The notes: generated from the sequence alone by a model not told the origin. Positions 15,697 through 25,171 are shown, counted from the first letter of the stretch. The stretch is 54,098 nt of DNA from Oscillatoriales cyanobacterium (GCA_011390955.1 JAABRM010000049.1:1-54098); one strand, 5' to 3'. Numbers and translations: made by a program.

Positions 15697-18048
15697 ATGG
15701 TGAAAAAACAATTTGACCAATCTAATACACAGGCAGTAAAACGATTACGCAGGCCAAAAGCCAAGCGGATCGGCAGCGCCGTGACTCAGTATTTACTACT
15801 CCATAAACACCAGATCGGCTTACAACAGGGATCTGATGGGGCAAGCGTGTTGTCTGTAGACTCACAAAATGGGCATCTGCCTAGCCCGGTGGACGATATT
15901 CTGTCTCAGCCCAAAGATGCAAAAAAAGGGATCGATCTGAAAGAGAAGGGAGTGCTTCTGCTCCGTAGTTGCGGCAAGGTGTTGGGTTATGGATCGAAAT
16001 ATATTTTTACCTGGCCGAGTCTTTGGTTGACTTTGCTCGTAGCTTGCAGCACTACCGGGGTGATGGCATTGCGTTGGTTGCTCACCATGCCACCGCCGGT
16101 TAATTGCGAGCAACCTGCCACATTGTCGAACGATCGCCAGCAGCTTTATTGTGCCCAGAAAAATGCTGAGTCCAGAAACTTAGAAGACCTGGTAGCGGCG
16201 ATCGCCTTGGTAGAAGCATGGCCCGACGATCACCCGTTAAAATCTCAGGGGGGCAAATTAGTCGGTGAATGGTCGGTGAAAATTATGGATCTTGCCCGCC
16301 AAAAATTTGTTGAGGGGGATCTTGAGCAAGCGGAAGCATTGATTCAAAAAATTCCTGCCAGTTCCCCAGTGTATGCAGCCATTCAAGATGAGGTAGCCAC
16401 TTGGCAAGGAAATTGGGCTGACGGGAAAACCCTCTACGACCAAGCCCAAGCTGCCTTAAAAAAACAAGACTGGAGACAAGCGGAAAACTATGCTCGGAAC
16501 TTATTAGAACTTGAGAATGTTTACTGGCGCAGCACTCGTTACAGTCAACTTAAGCAGCAAATTTCTACCGAAAAACAGGCTTGGGATAAATTAAAAGAAG
16601 CTCGCTACAACGCTGGATTTAAAACCGTGGCGGACTTGGCTTTTGGCATTGACCAGGCTCGGCAAATTCCCCCACAAACTTATGTGGGAGAAGCGGCGAA
16701 ACAAGATATTGTCAAGTGGAGTCGCGATTTGCTGCAAATTGCCCAAAAGCTGTGGCAGGAAAATGATTTTGACAGTGCAGTGAGAGCCGCTAACTGGGTG
16801 CCTCGGAACAATTCGGCCTTATATCGCGAAAGTCGCGATTTGATTACCCTGATCGCCGCACAGAAACTGATGAAGCAGCAGAATTCTGCCAACGATCGCT
16901 TGGCACAAGTTTTCGCTTTTTCTGAGGCGATCGCCGCTATGGGGAATATTGAACCGAGTAGCCCCTTACATAAGGAAGTTCAAGGTTTCCAAACCAAGGC
17001 CAATGAACAAATTCAAGATTTACTGCAACTGCAATTAGCCACCGTTACCGCCAGTTTTAATCATCCCTGGGCATTAAAATTGGCGATTGACCAAGCGCAA
17101 ATGGTGACAATTAGCCGCCCCAGACGGATTGATGGTCAAACTTTAGTTGCCCAATGGACTAAAGAGATTCAGCTAATTGAGGATCGGGTTTATGTCGCCC
17201 AAGCCCAGCAAATCGCTGCCCCAGGCTCCATTGAAGCGTACCAAGCCGCGATCGCTTTGGCGAGTCAGGTGGCGCAAGGCCGTCCGATGCGGATCGAAGC
17301 CCAAACTCTGATTGCGGGTTGGAATAAACAAATTCAACGAATTGAAGACCAGCCGATCTTGGATCAAGCCTTAGCTCTGGCTAAAGCGGACAAGTTGCCT
17401 GAAGCGATTACCACCGCGAAAAAAATTACCGCCGATCGCGCTTTATATAAAGAAGCACAAGTAGAAATTGGTAAATGGCAAAGTACCCTGGAAATTGCTC
17501 AAGATCAACCAATTCTCGATCAAGCCACGGCTTTGGCCGCGCAAGGCAGTTTGGGTCTGGCGATCGATACAGCATATCAAATTAGCTATGGTCGGGCGCT
17601 TTATCCTCAAGCCCAAGAGGCGATCGCTCAGTGGTCGGGACAACTAGAAGCCATTCGAGCGGAACAAGAAGCCTTGCGGCGAGCCAGCTATCAACCACCG
17701 GCTCCGGTTTATCAAGAACCACCACCACCCCGTTATCAAGAACCGGCGCCAACTTACTATCAAGAACCAGCCCCAACTTACTACGAAGAACCAGCCCCGG
17801 TTTACTACGAAGAACCAGCCCCGGTTTACTACGAAGAACCAGCCCCGGTTTACCAAGAACCGGCGCCAACTTACTACGAAGAACCAGCCCCGGTTTACCA
17901 GGAACCGGCGCCGACTTACTACGAAGAACCAGCCCCGGTTTACCAGGAACCAGCCCCGGTTTACCAGGAAGCAGCCCCGGTTTACCAGGAACCGGCAGCG
18001 TCTCAGCAATCCTATAATGATACTCCGGCAATTGATGGCATTGAATAA
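15697..18048 (+). CDS. Membrane-anchored helical-repeat protein with Pro-Tyr-Glu-rich tail
   Basis: 783 residues. A basic N-terminal cytoplasmic region (about 1-100) leads to one membrane helix (about 106-130, WPSLWLTLLVACSTTGVMAL). A long Ala/Gln-rich helical region follows (about 150-660). Its later part repeats a unit ending in IxRIEDQPILDQALALA about every 45-55 residues (starts near 500, 545, 600). The C-terminus (about 668-770) is a low-complexity run of PAPVYYEEPAPVYQEP units. Similar cyanobacterial proteins are often labelled chromosome segregation ATPase, but I see no Walker motif, so that label is not supported. It is followed 98 bp later by the receiver/DUF3685 gene, probably as a functional pair. 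The role may be a scaffold across the plasma or thylakoid membrane. Confidence 0.72.
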   Translation: MVKKQFDQSNTQAVKRLRRPKAKRIGSAVTQYLLLHKHQIGLQQGSDGASVLSVDSQNGHLPSPVDDILSQPKDAKKGIDLKEKGVLLLRSCGKVLGYGSKYIFTWPSLWLTLLVACSTTGVMALRWLLTMPPPVNCEQPATLSNDRQQLYCAQKNAESRNLEDLVAAIALVEAWPDDHPLKSQGGKLVGEWSVKIMDLARQKFVEGDLEQAEALIQKIPASSPVYAAIQDEVATWQGNWADGKTLYDQAQAALKKQDWRQAENYARNLLELENVYWRSTRYSQLKQQISTEKQAWDKLKEARYNAGFKTVADLAFGIDQARQIPPQTYVGEAAKQDIVKWSRDLLQIAQKLWQENDFDSAVRAANWVPRNNSALYRESRDLITLIAAQKLMKQQNSANDRLAQVFAFSEAIAAMGNIEPSSPLHKEVQGFQTKANEQIQDLLQLQLATVTASFNHPWALKLAIDQAQMVTISRPRRIDGQTLVAQWTKEIQLIEDRVYVAQAQQIAAPGSIEAYQAAIALASQVAQGRPMRIEAQTLIAGWNKQIQRIEDQPILDQALALAKADKLPEAITTAKKITADRALYKEAQVEIGKWQSTLEIAQDQPILDQATALAAQGSLGLAIDTAYQISYGRALYPQAQEAIAQWSGQLEAIRAEQEALRRASYQPPAPVYQEPPPPRYQEPAPTYYQEPAPTYYEEPAPVYYEEPAPVYYEEPAPVYQEPAPTYYEEPAPVYQEPAPTYYEEPAPVYQEPAPVYQEAAPVYQEPAASQQSYNDTPAIDGIE

Positions 18049-18063
18049 ATTGTATTATTTAAG

Positions 18064-18099
18064 GTTGAGTGTATGGAATGCCAAGCAGCCACACTCAAC
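18064..18099 (+). terminator. Hairpin between the helical-repeat and DUF3685 genes
   Basis: GTTGAGTGT (18064-18072) pairs perfectly with ACACTCAAC (18091-18099) across an 18-nt loop. There is no T-run, so it may be an attenuator or RNA-processing site rather than a full terminator. Confidence 0.35.
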
Positions 18100-18146
18100 A
18101 CCTTGCCCGCAACCCCTGAACAGTAAACCGTAGTAAACAGTAGTTA

Positions 18147-20003
18147 ATGAGCAATGATATTCAGGGCAAAGCCATCAGGCTAATACTAATTGACCATGAC
18201 CCAATCTTTCGACTGGGATTACGGACTTGTTTGGCTCAGGAACCCGATCTTCAAGTCCTAGTAGATGTTTCAACAGTTGCCGAAGCTTTGCATTATTTAG
18301 AGGAAATTTTCACCGCAGGATCGGCGGCGACCCCCATAGACTTGGGGATTTTGGCGGTAGGGGGAGCTGATGCCCCAGAACCGAAAATGGCCGCGATCGC
18401 CCTGATTCAAACCTTACAGAGTCAATATCCCCAACTGCCCCTGTTACTGATGGATTCGCGGCTCACATATGAAGAAATTCATGGGGCTCGTCAATTAGGG
18501 GTTAAAGGATATTTTCCCAAAGGCACGGATCCGACTATTCTCGTCAATGCCATTCGTCAAATCACTGCGGGGGTCAGTGATTGGGTTGGCGGTGATATCC
18601 CCATTCCGGCAAAACAACGACGGTTATCGGTTTCCGGGACTCCGGCAGGGACTCCGGCGGCAATGCCCGTCAATCCTCGCCGTTTATGGATGCACGATCT
18701 GCGTGTATCTGCGAATCGGCAAATGGATGCCCAAATTCAAGAATTAGATGCTCAACTAAAAAATATTGATTTATCACAGTTCGATCGGTTTTTTCTCTTA
18801 GGAAGACGGCGAGAACTCAGGGTCGCCCGTTGGATTGTCAATCAGATTTTGCCCGCGCTTAGTGAATCGGAAACTCAACTAACTTTTCCCGATCGGCAAA
18901 GCGGGTTTTCGGCGGCGCAAATTTCCTCAGTAGCAGCCAAAAATAGCACCGATTTAAGCACTGCTGAAGCGGGGGATTTACAGCGATTCCGCGCCGGGAA
19001 TGCGCCCGGAGCATCGTCCCAAATTTATCCTTTGGATTTCCCAACTTTGAAGTCGCAGCTATTCGATCGCATTTTAACTAAACTGCAATCGCGGTTAGAA
19101 AATTTAACGGATATTCCCCTAGAAATTGACCTGCTGAAACTGGAAAAGAAACAGCAACTATTCTACCTGATTCTGCGCCAATTTGAGGAAATTATCGGCA
19201 CTTTAAACTATTCCCAGATTCAGCCTGATGTTTTGCAGGAAAAACAGACAATTCTGGTGAGGGATTTATGGCAAGCAGTGCTGGGGGAATTTTTTGGCAA
19301 ATATTCTTCTCTACCCATCGGCAATCAAGCGATCGATATGGTGCCCTTAATGGAGCAAGATACCGAGACGGTCAAATCCAGTATTCTGGAGCGCATTCCT
19401 CAAGTGAGTGAATTATTTGCTTATTTGTTATTTCAAACATCTTTTACTATCGAAAATGTCGAATATTTAGCTGATAGCCCAGAAGCGTTAGATCATGCGG
19501 AGTTTTTGCTAGAAAATTTGATGATTCAAGTTGCCAATGGGACGATTTATCCGCTCTTGAATCGGTTTGCTGATGTGGAAACAATTAAACAAGATTTTTA
19601 CGATCGCCGTTGGATGAGTACGCGAGAAATTGAACGGTTTAGAAATAATTTATCTTGGCGATATCGTTGGCAAAAATATTGGCAAGAGCCAAAATCTATC
19701 TTTGAAAGTCAATATGTTTTGTTAGTTTTTGATGAGCGGGGCATCCGCAAAGTCTCCAGTTATGCCCCACGACGCCAAGAGTTAGCCCAATTAAATGGGT
19801 TACAACAAACGGTGACGCTGTGGTTAGAAACGCGAGATGCGATCGCGCCCCGTCTCGAATCCATGATGGTTTTTATTGGCAGTGGGGGTCGCTATCTGCT
19901 GATGCAATTAGGTCGAGGAATTGGGTTAATTGCTCAGGGAATTATTCAGGGAATTGGCAATTCTTTGCAAGACTTGAAAGTTAAAAAAAATCGGCAGCCT
20001 TAA
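18147..20003 (+). CDS. Degenerate receiver domain fused to DUF3685
   Basis: 618 residues. Residues about 10-135 form a response-regulator receiver fold. It has the acidic pair (LIDHDP, D16/D18) and the conserved Lys125 (GYFPKGTDP). The phospho-acceptor Asp is replaced: the strand reads IDLGILAVGG, putting Ala70 at that position. It is therefore probably a pseudo-receiver that does not take part in phosphorelay. The remainder (about 180-610) is the cyanobacterial DUF3685 region, soluble and helical, with MSTREIERFRNNLSWRYRWQ and a C-terminal FIGSGGRYLLMQLGRGIG. DUF3685 has no known activity and no DNA-binding motif is visible. It follows the membrane helical-repeat gene on the same strand. Confidence 0.82.
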   Translation: MSNDIQGKAIRLILIDHDPIFRLGLRTCLAQEPDLQVLVDVSTVAEALHYLEEIFTAGSAATPIDLGILAVGGADAPEPKMAAIALIQTLQSQYPQLPLLLMDSRLTYEEIHGARQLGVKGYFPKGTDPTILVNAIRQITAGVSDWVGGDIPIPAKQRRLSVSGTPAGTPAAMPVNPRRLWMHDLRVSANRQMDAQIQELDAQLKNIDLSQFDRFFLLGRRRELRVARWIVNQILPALSESETQLTFPDRQSGFSAAQISSVAAKNSTDLSTAEAGDLQRFRAGNAPGASSQIYPLDFPTLKSQLFDRILTKLQSRLENLTDIPLEIDLLKLEKKQQLFYLILRQFEEIIGTLNYSQIQPDVLQEKQTILVRDLWQAVLGEFFGKYSSLPIGNQAIDMVPLMEQDTETVKSSILERIPQVSELFAYLLFQTSFTIENVEYLADSPEALDHAEFLLENLMIQVANGTIYPLLNRFADVETIKQDFYDRRWMSTREIERFRNNLSWRYRWQKYWQEPKSIFESQYVLLVFDERGIRKVSSYAPRRQELAQLNGLQQTVTLWLETRDAIAPRLESMMVFIGSGGRYLLMQLGRGIGLIAQGIIQGIGNSLQDLKVKKNRQP

Positions 20004-20039
20004 TCAGAATTCAGCAGCAAAAAGACTGCTGAATTCTGA
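20004..20039. terminator. Perfect 14-bp-stem hairpin between convergent genes
   Basis: TCAGAATTCAGCAG (20004-20017) pairs with CTGCTGAATTCTGA (20026-20039) around an 8-nt loop, CAAAAAGA. It starts immediately after the TAA of the DUF3685 gene and lies 14 bp before the end of the ferrochelatase-like gene, so it probably serves both strands. Confidence 0.75.
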
Positions 20040-20053
20040 ATGATTACGCCCCT

Positions 20054-21211
20054 TTAATGACTGTGATGGTGATGTGAATGATGATGATGGCTGTGAGATG
20101 AACTCTGGTCATGGGTGTGGAAATGCGCGATCGCTGACTGAGATAAAGCAGACTCAGATAACAGCGCTTCTATTTCCTCATTCGCCCATTCTGCCGCCAT
20201 TTTCAAGAAACTGGGGCGATCGTTCACACAGGGCATTTGAATAAATGAAACCTGATTAAACCGCCGTTCTACCCCATGAATAATATGGTGAACATCCAAA
20301 AGTGTCTCGTGATTTTCCGTGGCAAATCCAATCGGCATAAACACAATCGCCTTAGCCCCTAACTGAATTAAATTCAGCGCTGCCAATTCCGCATTCGGTT
20401 GCGTCCATTTAATCAGAGGAGTTTGATGATTTAACCAACCCACAGAAATTAACGGATAGCGGTTAATTAGTTTTTTGCGGACTAATTCATAAAGTGCCTG
20501 AGATTCATCAATCCCGGAAACAAATCCTTTGGCTTCATGGGGACAGCCATGATTCATCAGCACAATGCCAATTTCTGAAGGCAAATATTTATCGGCAAGT
20601 TCCGTGGCAATTTCCGTTTCAACCATTTCCGCCATCAAATCAATATAGGCTGGTCGATCGTAAAAAGACGGAATATAACGCATCCCTTTGATCCAAGGTT
20701 CTGGATCTTGATTTAACCGATCCAATGCTTTATTTACTTGCTCAATAGCAATGCCACTGGTGAAAATCGAATCCACCACTAACAAAGGATAAATTAATAA
20801 CCGATCAAACCCTTGCTCTTTGATTTCAGCGATGACTTGTGCGGGCAAGAAAGGCGCACAAAAGTTAAAGGCTTTGAAGACTTGAACATCGCTGCCCCAA
20901 CGTTGTTGCAGTTCGGCTTCAATCCCCGCTCTTTGTTTTTCAAAAATAGCATTGTGGGGGGAAATAAAGTGTCCATGCTGGTGATTCCATTCGTGAAAAT
21001 CAAACATGGCCAATAATTTGGCAAACGGCGGATACATCCAGGTAGGAACTGGGGCAAATTTTGCGGTCAGTAAATTGAGCGCTTGTTCATTATAGTTGGC
21101 GAAATCTTCGTAGCTTTCAACTTCGCCATATCCCATCAGCAAAACAGCGATTTTATTCTTACCCTGAATTGCTTGGGGCGTTTCTTGTCGCTTTTCGGGA
21201 GTTGCAACCAC
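20054..21211 (-). CDS. Ferrochelatase-like metal chelatase with His-rich C-terminal tail
   Basis: 385 residues with a GTG start behind a strong GGAGGA site. It has the two-lobed ferrochelatase fold. The N-lobe begins with IAVLLMGYGEVES. Candidate active-site residues are His221 (LMNHGCP) and Glu299/Glu302 (FATENHETLLDVHH), where ferrochelatases carry the catalytic His and Glu. The family inserts Fe2+ into protoporphyrin IX. There is no C-terminal chlorophyll-binding (CAB) helix, unlike the main cyanobacterial HemH. The last 23 residues instead hold 13 histidines (HSHHHHSHHHHSH). Such tails usually bind Ni, Co or Zn, so another metal or a metal-storage role is possible. A palindrome lies upstream of the start. 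Family is likely, substrate uncertain. Confidence 0.78.
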   Translation of the reverse strand: MVATPEKRQETPQAIQGKNKIAVLLMGYGEVESYEDFANYNEQALNLLTAKFAPVPTWMYPPFAKLLAMFDFHEWNHQHGHFISPHNAIFEKQRAGIEAELQQRWGSDVQVFKAFNFCAPFLPAQVIAEIKEQGFDRLLIYPLLVVDSIFTSGIAIEQVNKALDRLNQDPEPWIKGMRYIPSFYDRPAYIDLMAEMVETEIATELADKYLPSEIGIVLMNHGCPHEAKGFVSGIDESQALYELVRKKLINRYPLISVGWLNHQTPLIKWTQPNAELAALNLIQLGAKAIVFMPIGFATENHETLLDVHHIIHGVERRFNQVSFIQMPCVNDRPSFLKMAAEWANEEIEALLSESALSQSAIAHFHTHDQSSSHSHHHHSHHHHSH

Positions 21212-21289
21212 TTAAGCTTCCTCCATTTGAGTGGCTGGATCGAGTGCCAACTCCGGGATAAGTTCAATTACTTAGAAGCTATACCGGGG

Positions 21290-21309
21290 TTACACTCTTG
21301 TGTAAGAGT
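21290..21309 (-). promoter_or_regulatory. Overlapping palindromes upstream of the chelatase gene (candidate operator)
   Basis: TTACAC-tctt-GTGTAA (21290-21305) overlaps ACTCTT-gtgt-AAGAGT (21294-21309). Read toward the gene, TTACAC lies 16 bp upstream of TATAGC, so the dyad overlaps a possible -35/-10 promoter about 80 bp before the GTG. A metal- or redox-responsive repressor or MerR-type activator could bind here. Confidence 0.45.
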
Positions 21310-21439
21310 TTACCATATCCCCCCCTAGGGGATTATTAAAAAATGTCACATTTAAACTATTTGATATTTGTGATGAATTTCTGACTTATGAATTTATGAT
21401 TGATGACTTTTTGATTTATGACTTTCTGAGCTATAACCA

Positions 21440-23560
21440 TTAAGCCATAACTACGCGATCGCGCCCTTCATGTTTTGCCTGATAAAGGGCCGCGTCAGCC
21501 GATCGAAGGATCGCCAATGCAGTAAATCCGTTATCGGGAAATAGTGCCACTCCTAGGGAAACGGTAATCGGTGTAATCTGTTGACCTTGATATTCTACTT
21601 CCAGGGATTTGACCTGTTGACACAAATTTTCGGCGCGGTGTTTGAGGACATCAAAAGATGTTTCTGGCAAAATTAAGGTGAATTCTTCGCCACCGTAACG
21701 ACAGGCAATATCGGAGGTGCGAATCGATTTTTGCAAAAACTTTCCTAGGTCTTTCAGTAAGAGATCCCCCGCTTCGTGACCAAAGGTATCATTCACCCGC
21801 TTAAAATAATCCACATCAAGCATAATAATCCCCACAGAATAACTATTCTGTTCGGCGCGACGGATCTCGCGATTTAAGGCTTCTTCCATATAACGACGGT
21901 TAAATAAGCCGGTGAGTGGATCGCAAATACTTTGATGTTTTAAGGATTCACGCATTTTTAAATTGGCAAACGCCATAGCAATTTGTCTGGCCAATATTTC
22001 CGCTAACTGCTGCTTTCTTTCGGTTAGTCGGTTGCCCTTGAGGGAACCTACATAGAACATTCCCAGAATTTCTCCATGCGCCACCATTGGTAAGCAGATA
22101 TATTCAGTGGGGATATGGTGAGAATCTAGGTGCTGACAAAGCAAACCAGAATTGGTTTCATGGACACAATAGATTTGCCCCCGTCGCAGGGCGATACATT
22201 GATCGGGAAAAAATGTCTTATTGCTGGTGAGCGGTTCGCCCCAATATGTCACCAATTCTACGAGATTTTTTGATTCGTCGAGGACAAAAACTCCCCCACT
22301 GAGATCGGGCAATAGTGGCTGGACTAAGGGCGGTAAGACGGTGTAAGCTTCTTGAACTGTTAAACAAGCTTGCAGCAAGTCACTGATGCGGTTGAGTCGG
22401 GCAATTTCTAGGTTGGTTTCTGATAGTTCAAAGTTGGCGATCGCCAGTTCTTGTACCAGTTGTTCCCGTTGATGGGATCGATGTACGGACATCAGCAGGG
22501 CAGTTCCCGGAATACTTGTCCATAGTAATCCTGTTAGCAGGACGCTCCAAATTAACCAGGGAGAATGAATGTATTGGTATTCTGACGTGGGTTGCAAGAA
22601 TATCCACCAGCGCCGATCGCTTATGGTAATTTTTTGGTTAATCTGCTGATTTTTTGCTCGGCAATTATCCAGATTATCGGATTGGACTCGCTGATTCTGG
22701 GAGTGATAAAAGGCGATCGGTCTAAGCTCATTTGATGTATTTTCCGCATAAATACATAAGTTTAAATGGGTTAAATTAATAGTTTGCGTAGCCTGTAATA
22801 TTACATCTTCCCAACGCAAAAATCCTAAGATAAACCCCTGAAAATCTGAGTTATTACTAAAAGTTAAATCAGAATTTGTCCGCGAGGTTGAATCAAAAGT
22901 TCCGGGAGCATACACGGGCACCAAGATGAAAATACCTTGTCGATCGCCGGGGATGTTCAGGGATTGACTGACGACTAATTGGGTAGAATTTCGGGCAGTT
23001 TCGATCGCTTCTTTGGCAATGGGATCTGATGCGATATTCCAGCCAATTGGCAGGGTTTTTTCGTGATTAGATTGCCGGTAAGTTACTGGGAAATATTCTG
23101 AACGTTGGGGGGCAACAATCCAATCACCTGCGGAATTTTGTTCCCAGATTTCTAAAGGAGCAACTGAAGATCCAGAGGTATAAGATAGGCGATCGCGCTC
23201 TAAAATACGCGGCACCCATGCCAAAGTATGCAGACTAGAATATCGGGCTAAAGTATAAGTGGCTAATTGGCGAAAGGTTTGCCGATTCAAATTTTCAGCC
23301 AAAGGATAAAAATTACCCATCGACCAGAGAACCTGAAGATCGTCATCAATACTTTGCTCGATCTGGTAAGCCAATGCCTCCGCTTGTTTTTCTTGCTCAA
23401 GGCGGCTATATTCCATTTGCCAGTTCCATAATATGATGCTGGTAAAAGTAGAAAGCAACACTCCAGCCAAAATGGTTAAACGCAGCCCCAAAGGTAAGGA
23501 GGCAGAAAACCAGATCGGACGGGTAAGTTGTTGCCACCCTGATATATTTTTGTGCATCAT
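21440..23560 (-). CDS. Membrane diguanylate cyclase: CHASE-GAF-GGDEF
   Basis: 706 residues from the first of two adjacent ATGs; the second, at 23557, is better spaced from GGAGG. Helix 1 (about 25-46) precedes a periplasmic CHASE domain (about 60-340), with LAWVPRILERDRL and FILVPVYAPG. A second helix lies near 345-365 and a short coiled coil near 370-395. A GAF domain follows (about 395-540), then the GGDEF domain (about 545-705). The active-site loop is YGGEEF and LDVDYFKRVNDTFGHEAGD is intact. An inhibitory RxxD site (RTSD) sits five residues before GGEEF. It should therefore make c-di-GMP with product feedback, controlled by a periplasmic ligand. Motility or adhesion are the usual outputs; no effector is adjacent. 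Confidence 0.95.
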   Translation of the reverse strand: MMHKNISGWQQLTRPIWFSASLPLGLRLTILAGVLLSTFTSIILWNWQMEYSRLEQEKQAEALAYQIEQSIDDDLQVLWSMGNFYPLAENLNRQTFRQLATYTLARYSSLHTLAWVPRILERDRLSYTSGSSVAPLEIWEQNSAGDWIVAPQRSEYFPVTYRQSNHEKTLPIGWNIASDPIAKEAIETARNSTQLVVSQSLNIPGDRQGIFILVPVYAPGTFDSTSRTNSDLTFSNNSDFQGFILGFLRWEDVILQATQTINLTHLNLCIYAENTSNELRPIAFYHSQNQRVQSDNLDNCRAKNQQINQKITISDRRWWIFLQPTSEYQYIHSPWLIWSVLLTGLLWTSIPGTALLMSVHRSHQREQLVQELAIANFELSETNLEIARLNRISDLLQACLTVQEAYTVLPPLVQPLLPDLSGGVFVLDESKNLVELVTYWGEPLTSNKTFFPDQCIALRRGQIYCVHETNSGLLCQHLDSHHIPTEYICLPMVAHGEILGMFYVGSLKGNRLTERKQQLAEILARQIAMAFANLKMRESLKHQSICDPLTGLFNRRYMEEALNREIRRAEQNSYSVGIIMLDVDYFKRVNDTFGHEAGDLLLKDLGKFLQKSIRTSDIACRYGGEEFTLILPETSFDVLKHRAENLCQQVKSLEVEYQGQQITPITVSLGVALFPDNGFTALAILRSADAALYQAKHEGRDRVVMA

Positions 23561-24226
23561 TGCCTCCGTGGATCAAAGTTTCGCGGCAATCAGAATAATT
23601 GCCGATTTTGCGGGAAATTCCCGGATTTTATGTAAAAGCTAAGATATTTTTGTGGTTTATTTATCTTATCTAGTCCAACAGTCTCTAATATGCGTAGGGT
23701 GGGCAAAAAGTCTTACCCACCCTACCATATATGATGGTTTACTTTTGCCCACCCTACAATATAAATGCTTTGTCTTCCTCGGCTAAAGGATGAGGTTGGT
23801 CTGGAATGGCGCGATCGCTCACGGCGCATTTTGCCGATCCCATTTCCGATCCCATTTCCGATCCCATCCCATGTAGGGACTTTGGGATCGTTTGCTGCTG
23901 CAAGCTGCTGCAAGCCGCTGTTTTGTCTGGTTCTTGGCTTCTTTTTGCGGATCCCCGGCGACCTCCGCCCCAATCCGCACAAGTTTTTTTCTGTAATTGC
24001 CCAATTGCTACCTGTAGTTCTTAAACTAGATATATGTGCCGCAGCGATAAAAATTGCGGTCAATTCGCATGGGACTTAGAATAGAAAAAGAGTTTTGGCG
24101 TCAGTCCGACTGTTCTAGCTCTCTATTCGCTCTCTATGGCAGTGGGCGAGCCTGGTTTAATTTAACCTGATGGCTGGCGCCAGTAGACTAAGTATATTTG
24201 TCAACCCGGAAAGGAAAAACAGAGTC
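23561..24226. other. Divergent gap between diguanylate cyclase and vipp1
   Basis: Contains the GTAGGGTGGGC palindromic element (listed separately) and a 12-bp tandem (CGATCCCATTTC, about 2.5-3 copies, 23834-23870). Short overlapping frames in 23722-24079 on both strands translate these repeats and show no family features. The promoter of vipp1 must lie in 24060-24226, but I cannot define its boxes with confidence. Confidence 0.5.
23694..23757. repeat. GTAGGGTGGGC palindromic element, copy A
   Basis: 64 bp with ends GTAGGGTGGGCAAAA and TTTTGCCCACCCTAC. An internal half-site ACCCACCCTACC lets it form alternative hairpins. The same 64-bp form occurs at 47583 and 52085. Confidence 0.8.
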
Positions 24227-24994
24227 ATGGGATTGTTCGATCGTCTAGGGCGTGTAGTTAAAGCGAATATCAACGATCTAGTCAGCAAAGCTGAAGATCC
24301 AGAGAAAATTCTGGAGCAAGCGATTATTGATATGCAGGAAGACCTGGTACAACTGCGTCAAGCAGTAGCCACGGCAATTGCGACCCAAAAAAGAAGCCAG
24401 AAACAGTACGAGCAAGCTCAAAGCGAAGCCAACACTTGGCAACAAAGAGCGATGCTGGCTTTACAGAAAGGAGATGAAGAACTCGCTCGTCAGGCTCTCC
24501 AGCGGAAAAAAACCAACTCTGAAACCGCTGACGCCATTAAAGCTCAGTTAGACCAGCAAGCGACTCAGGTGGATAGTCTCAAACGTAACCTGATTGGTTT
24601 GGAAAGTAAGATTTCCGAAGCCAAGACCAAGAAAAATATGCTCAAAGCCCGCGCCCAAGCAGCCAAAGCCAATGAACAATTACAAAATACCATTGGTTCT
24701 TTGAATGCCAATAGTGCTATGGGTGCCTTTGACCGCATGGAAGAGAAAGTCTTACAAATGGAAGCGCGTTCTCAAGCGGCAGCAGAACTGGGCAGTTCCG
24801 GTCTGGAGCAACAATTTGCCCTGCTGGAAGCTGGTAGCAGCGTTGATGATGAGTTGGCAGCGATGAAACAACAGTTGTTAACTGGAGGTTCTGCCGCTCA
24901 AGGTCAGTTACCCGCTTCCGGTGCCACCAGTGGCAAAAAAACCGCTGTTGATGACGAGTTGGAACAATTACGGGCTGAACTTGACGGGATGTAA
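24227..24994 (+). CDS. vipp1: Vipp1/IM30 thylakoid membrane-maintenance protein (PspA family)
   Basis: 255 residues from the ATG at 24227 (MGLFDRLGRVVKANINDLV, the standard family start). An upstream in-frame ATG at 24170 gives an atypical extension. The protein is almost wholly alpha-helical coiled coil (about 25-220), with an amphipathic N-terminal helix that binds lipid and the conserved AEDPEKILEQAIIDMQEDL. The C-terminal helix after a linker (VDDELEQLRAELDGM) separates Vipp1 from bacterial PspA. Vipp1 forms ESCRT-III-like rods and rings that remodel and protect thylakoid and plasma membranes, and it is needed for thylakoid biogenesis. It is monocistronic: a terminator follows. The gene is complete. 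Confidence 0.95.
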   Translation: MGLFDRLGRVVKANINDLVSKAEDPEKILEQAIIDMQEDLVQLRQAVATAIATQKRSQKQYEQAQSEANTWQQRAMLALQKGDEELARQALQRKKTNSETADAIKAQLDQQATQVDSLKRNLIGLESKISEAKTKKNMLKARAQAAKANEQLQNTIGSLNANSAMGAFDRMEEKVLQMEARSQAAAELGSSGLEQQFALLEAGSSVDDELAAMKQQLLTGGSAAQGQLPASGATSGKKTAVDDELEQLRAELDGM

Positions 24995-25040
24995 TCCATT
25001 TGTTGGCTATCAAATACATCCTTCGCTCGTCAGCGATCGC

Positions 25041-25076
25041 TCATCCTCTGATCTTCAGATCGGGGGATGATTTTTT
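25041..25076 (+). terminator. Rho-independent terminator after vipp1
   Basis: TCATCC (25041-25046) pairs with GGATGA (25065-25070), with an inner dyad GATCTTCAGATC and a T6 run at 25071-25076. It lies 47 bp after the vipp1 stop. Confidence 0.75.
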
Positions 25077-25171
25077 GATCCGCTTTTAGGGATCCGCCAA
25101 TTTTAATTAAATTATTGTAAACTATAAAAATCTCTTTAGCCAAACTTAAATTTTCAGGGAATCTTTATCAG

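Noticed and set aside
17582-18031. Minus-strand frames opposite the Pro-Tyr-Glu tail (VPGKPGLVLRSK repeats)
   Set aside because: Antisense shadows of the low-complexity coding repeat of the 15697 gene.
15697-18048. Chromosome segregation ATPase
   Set aside because: The coiled/helical composition could trigger that label, but no Walker A, Walker B or SMC hinge features are visible.
23722-24079. Overlapping 100-codon frames on both strands upstream of vipp1
   Set aside because: They cover the palindromic element and a 12-bp tandem repeat, lack ribosome-binding sites and have no recognisable sequence.
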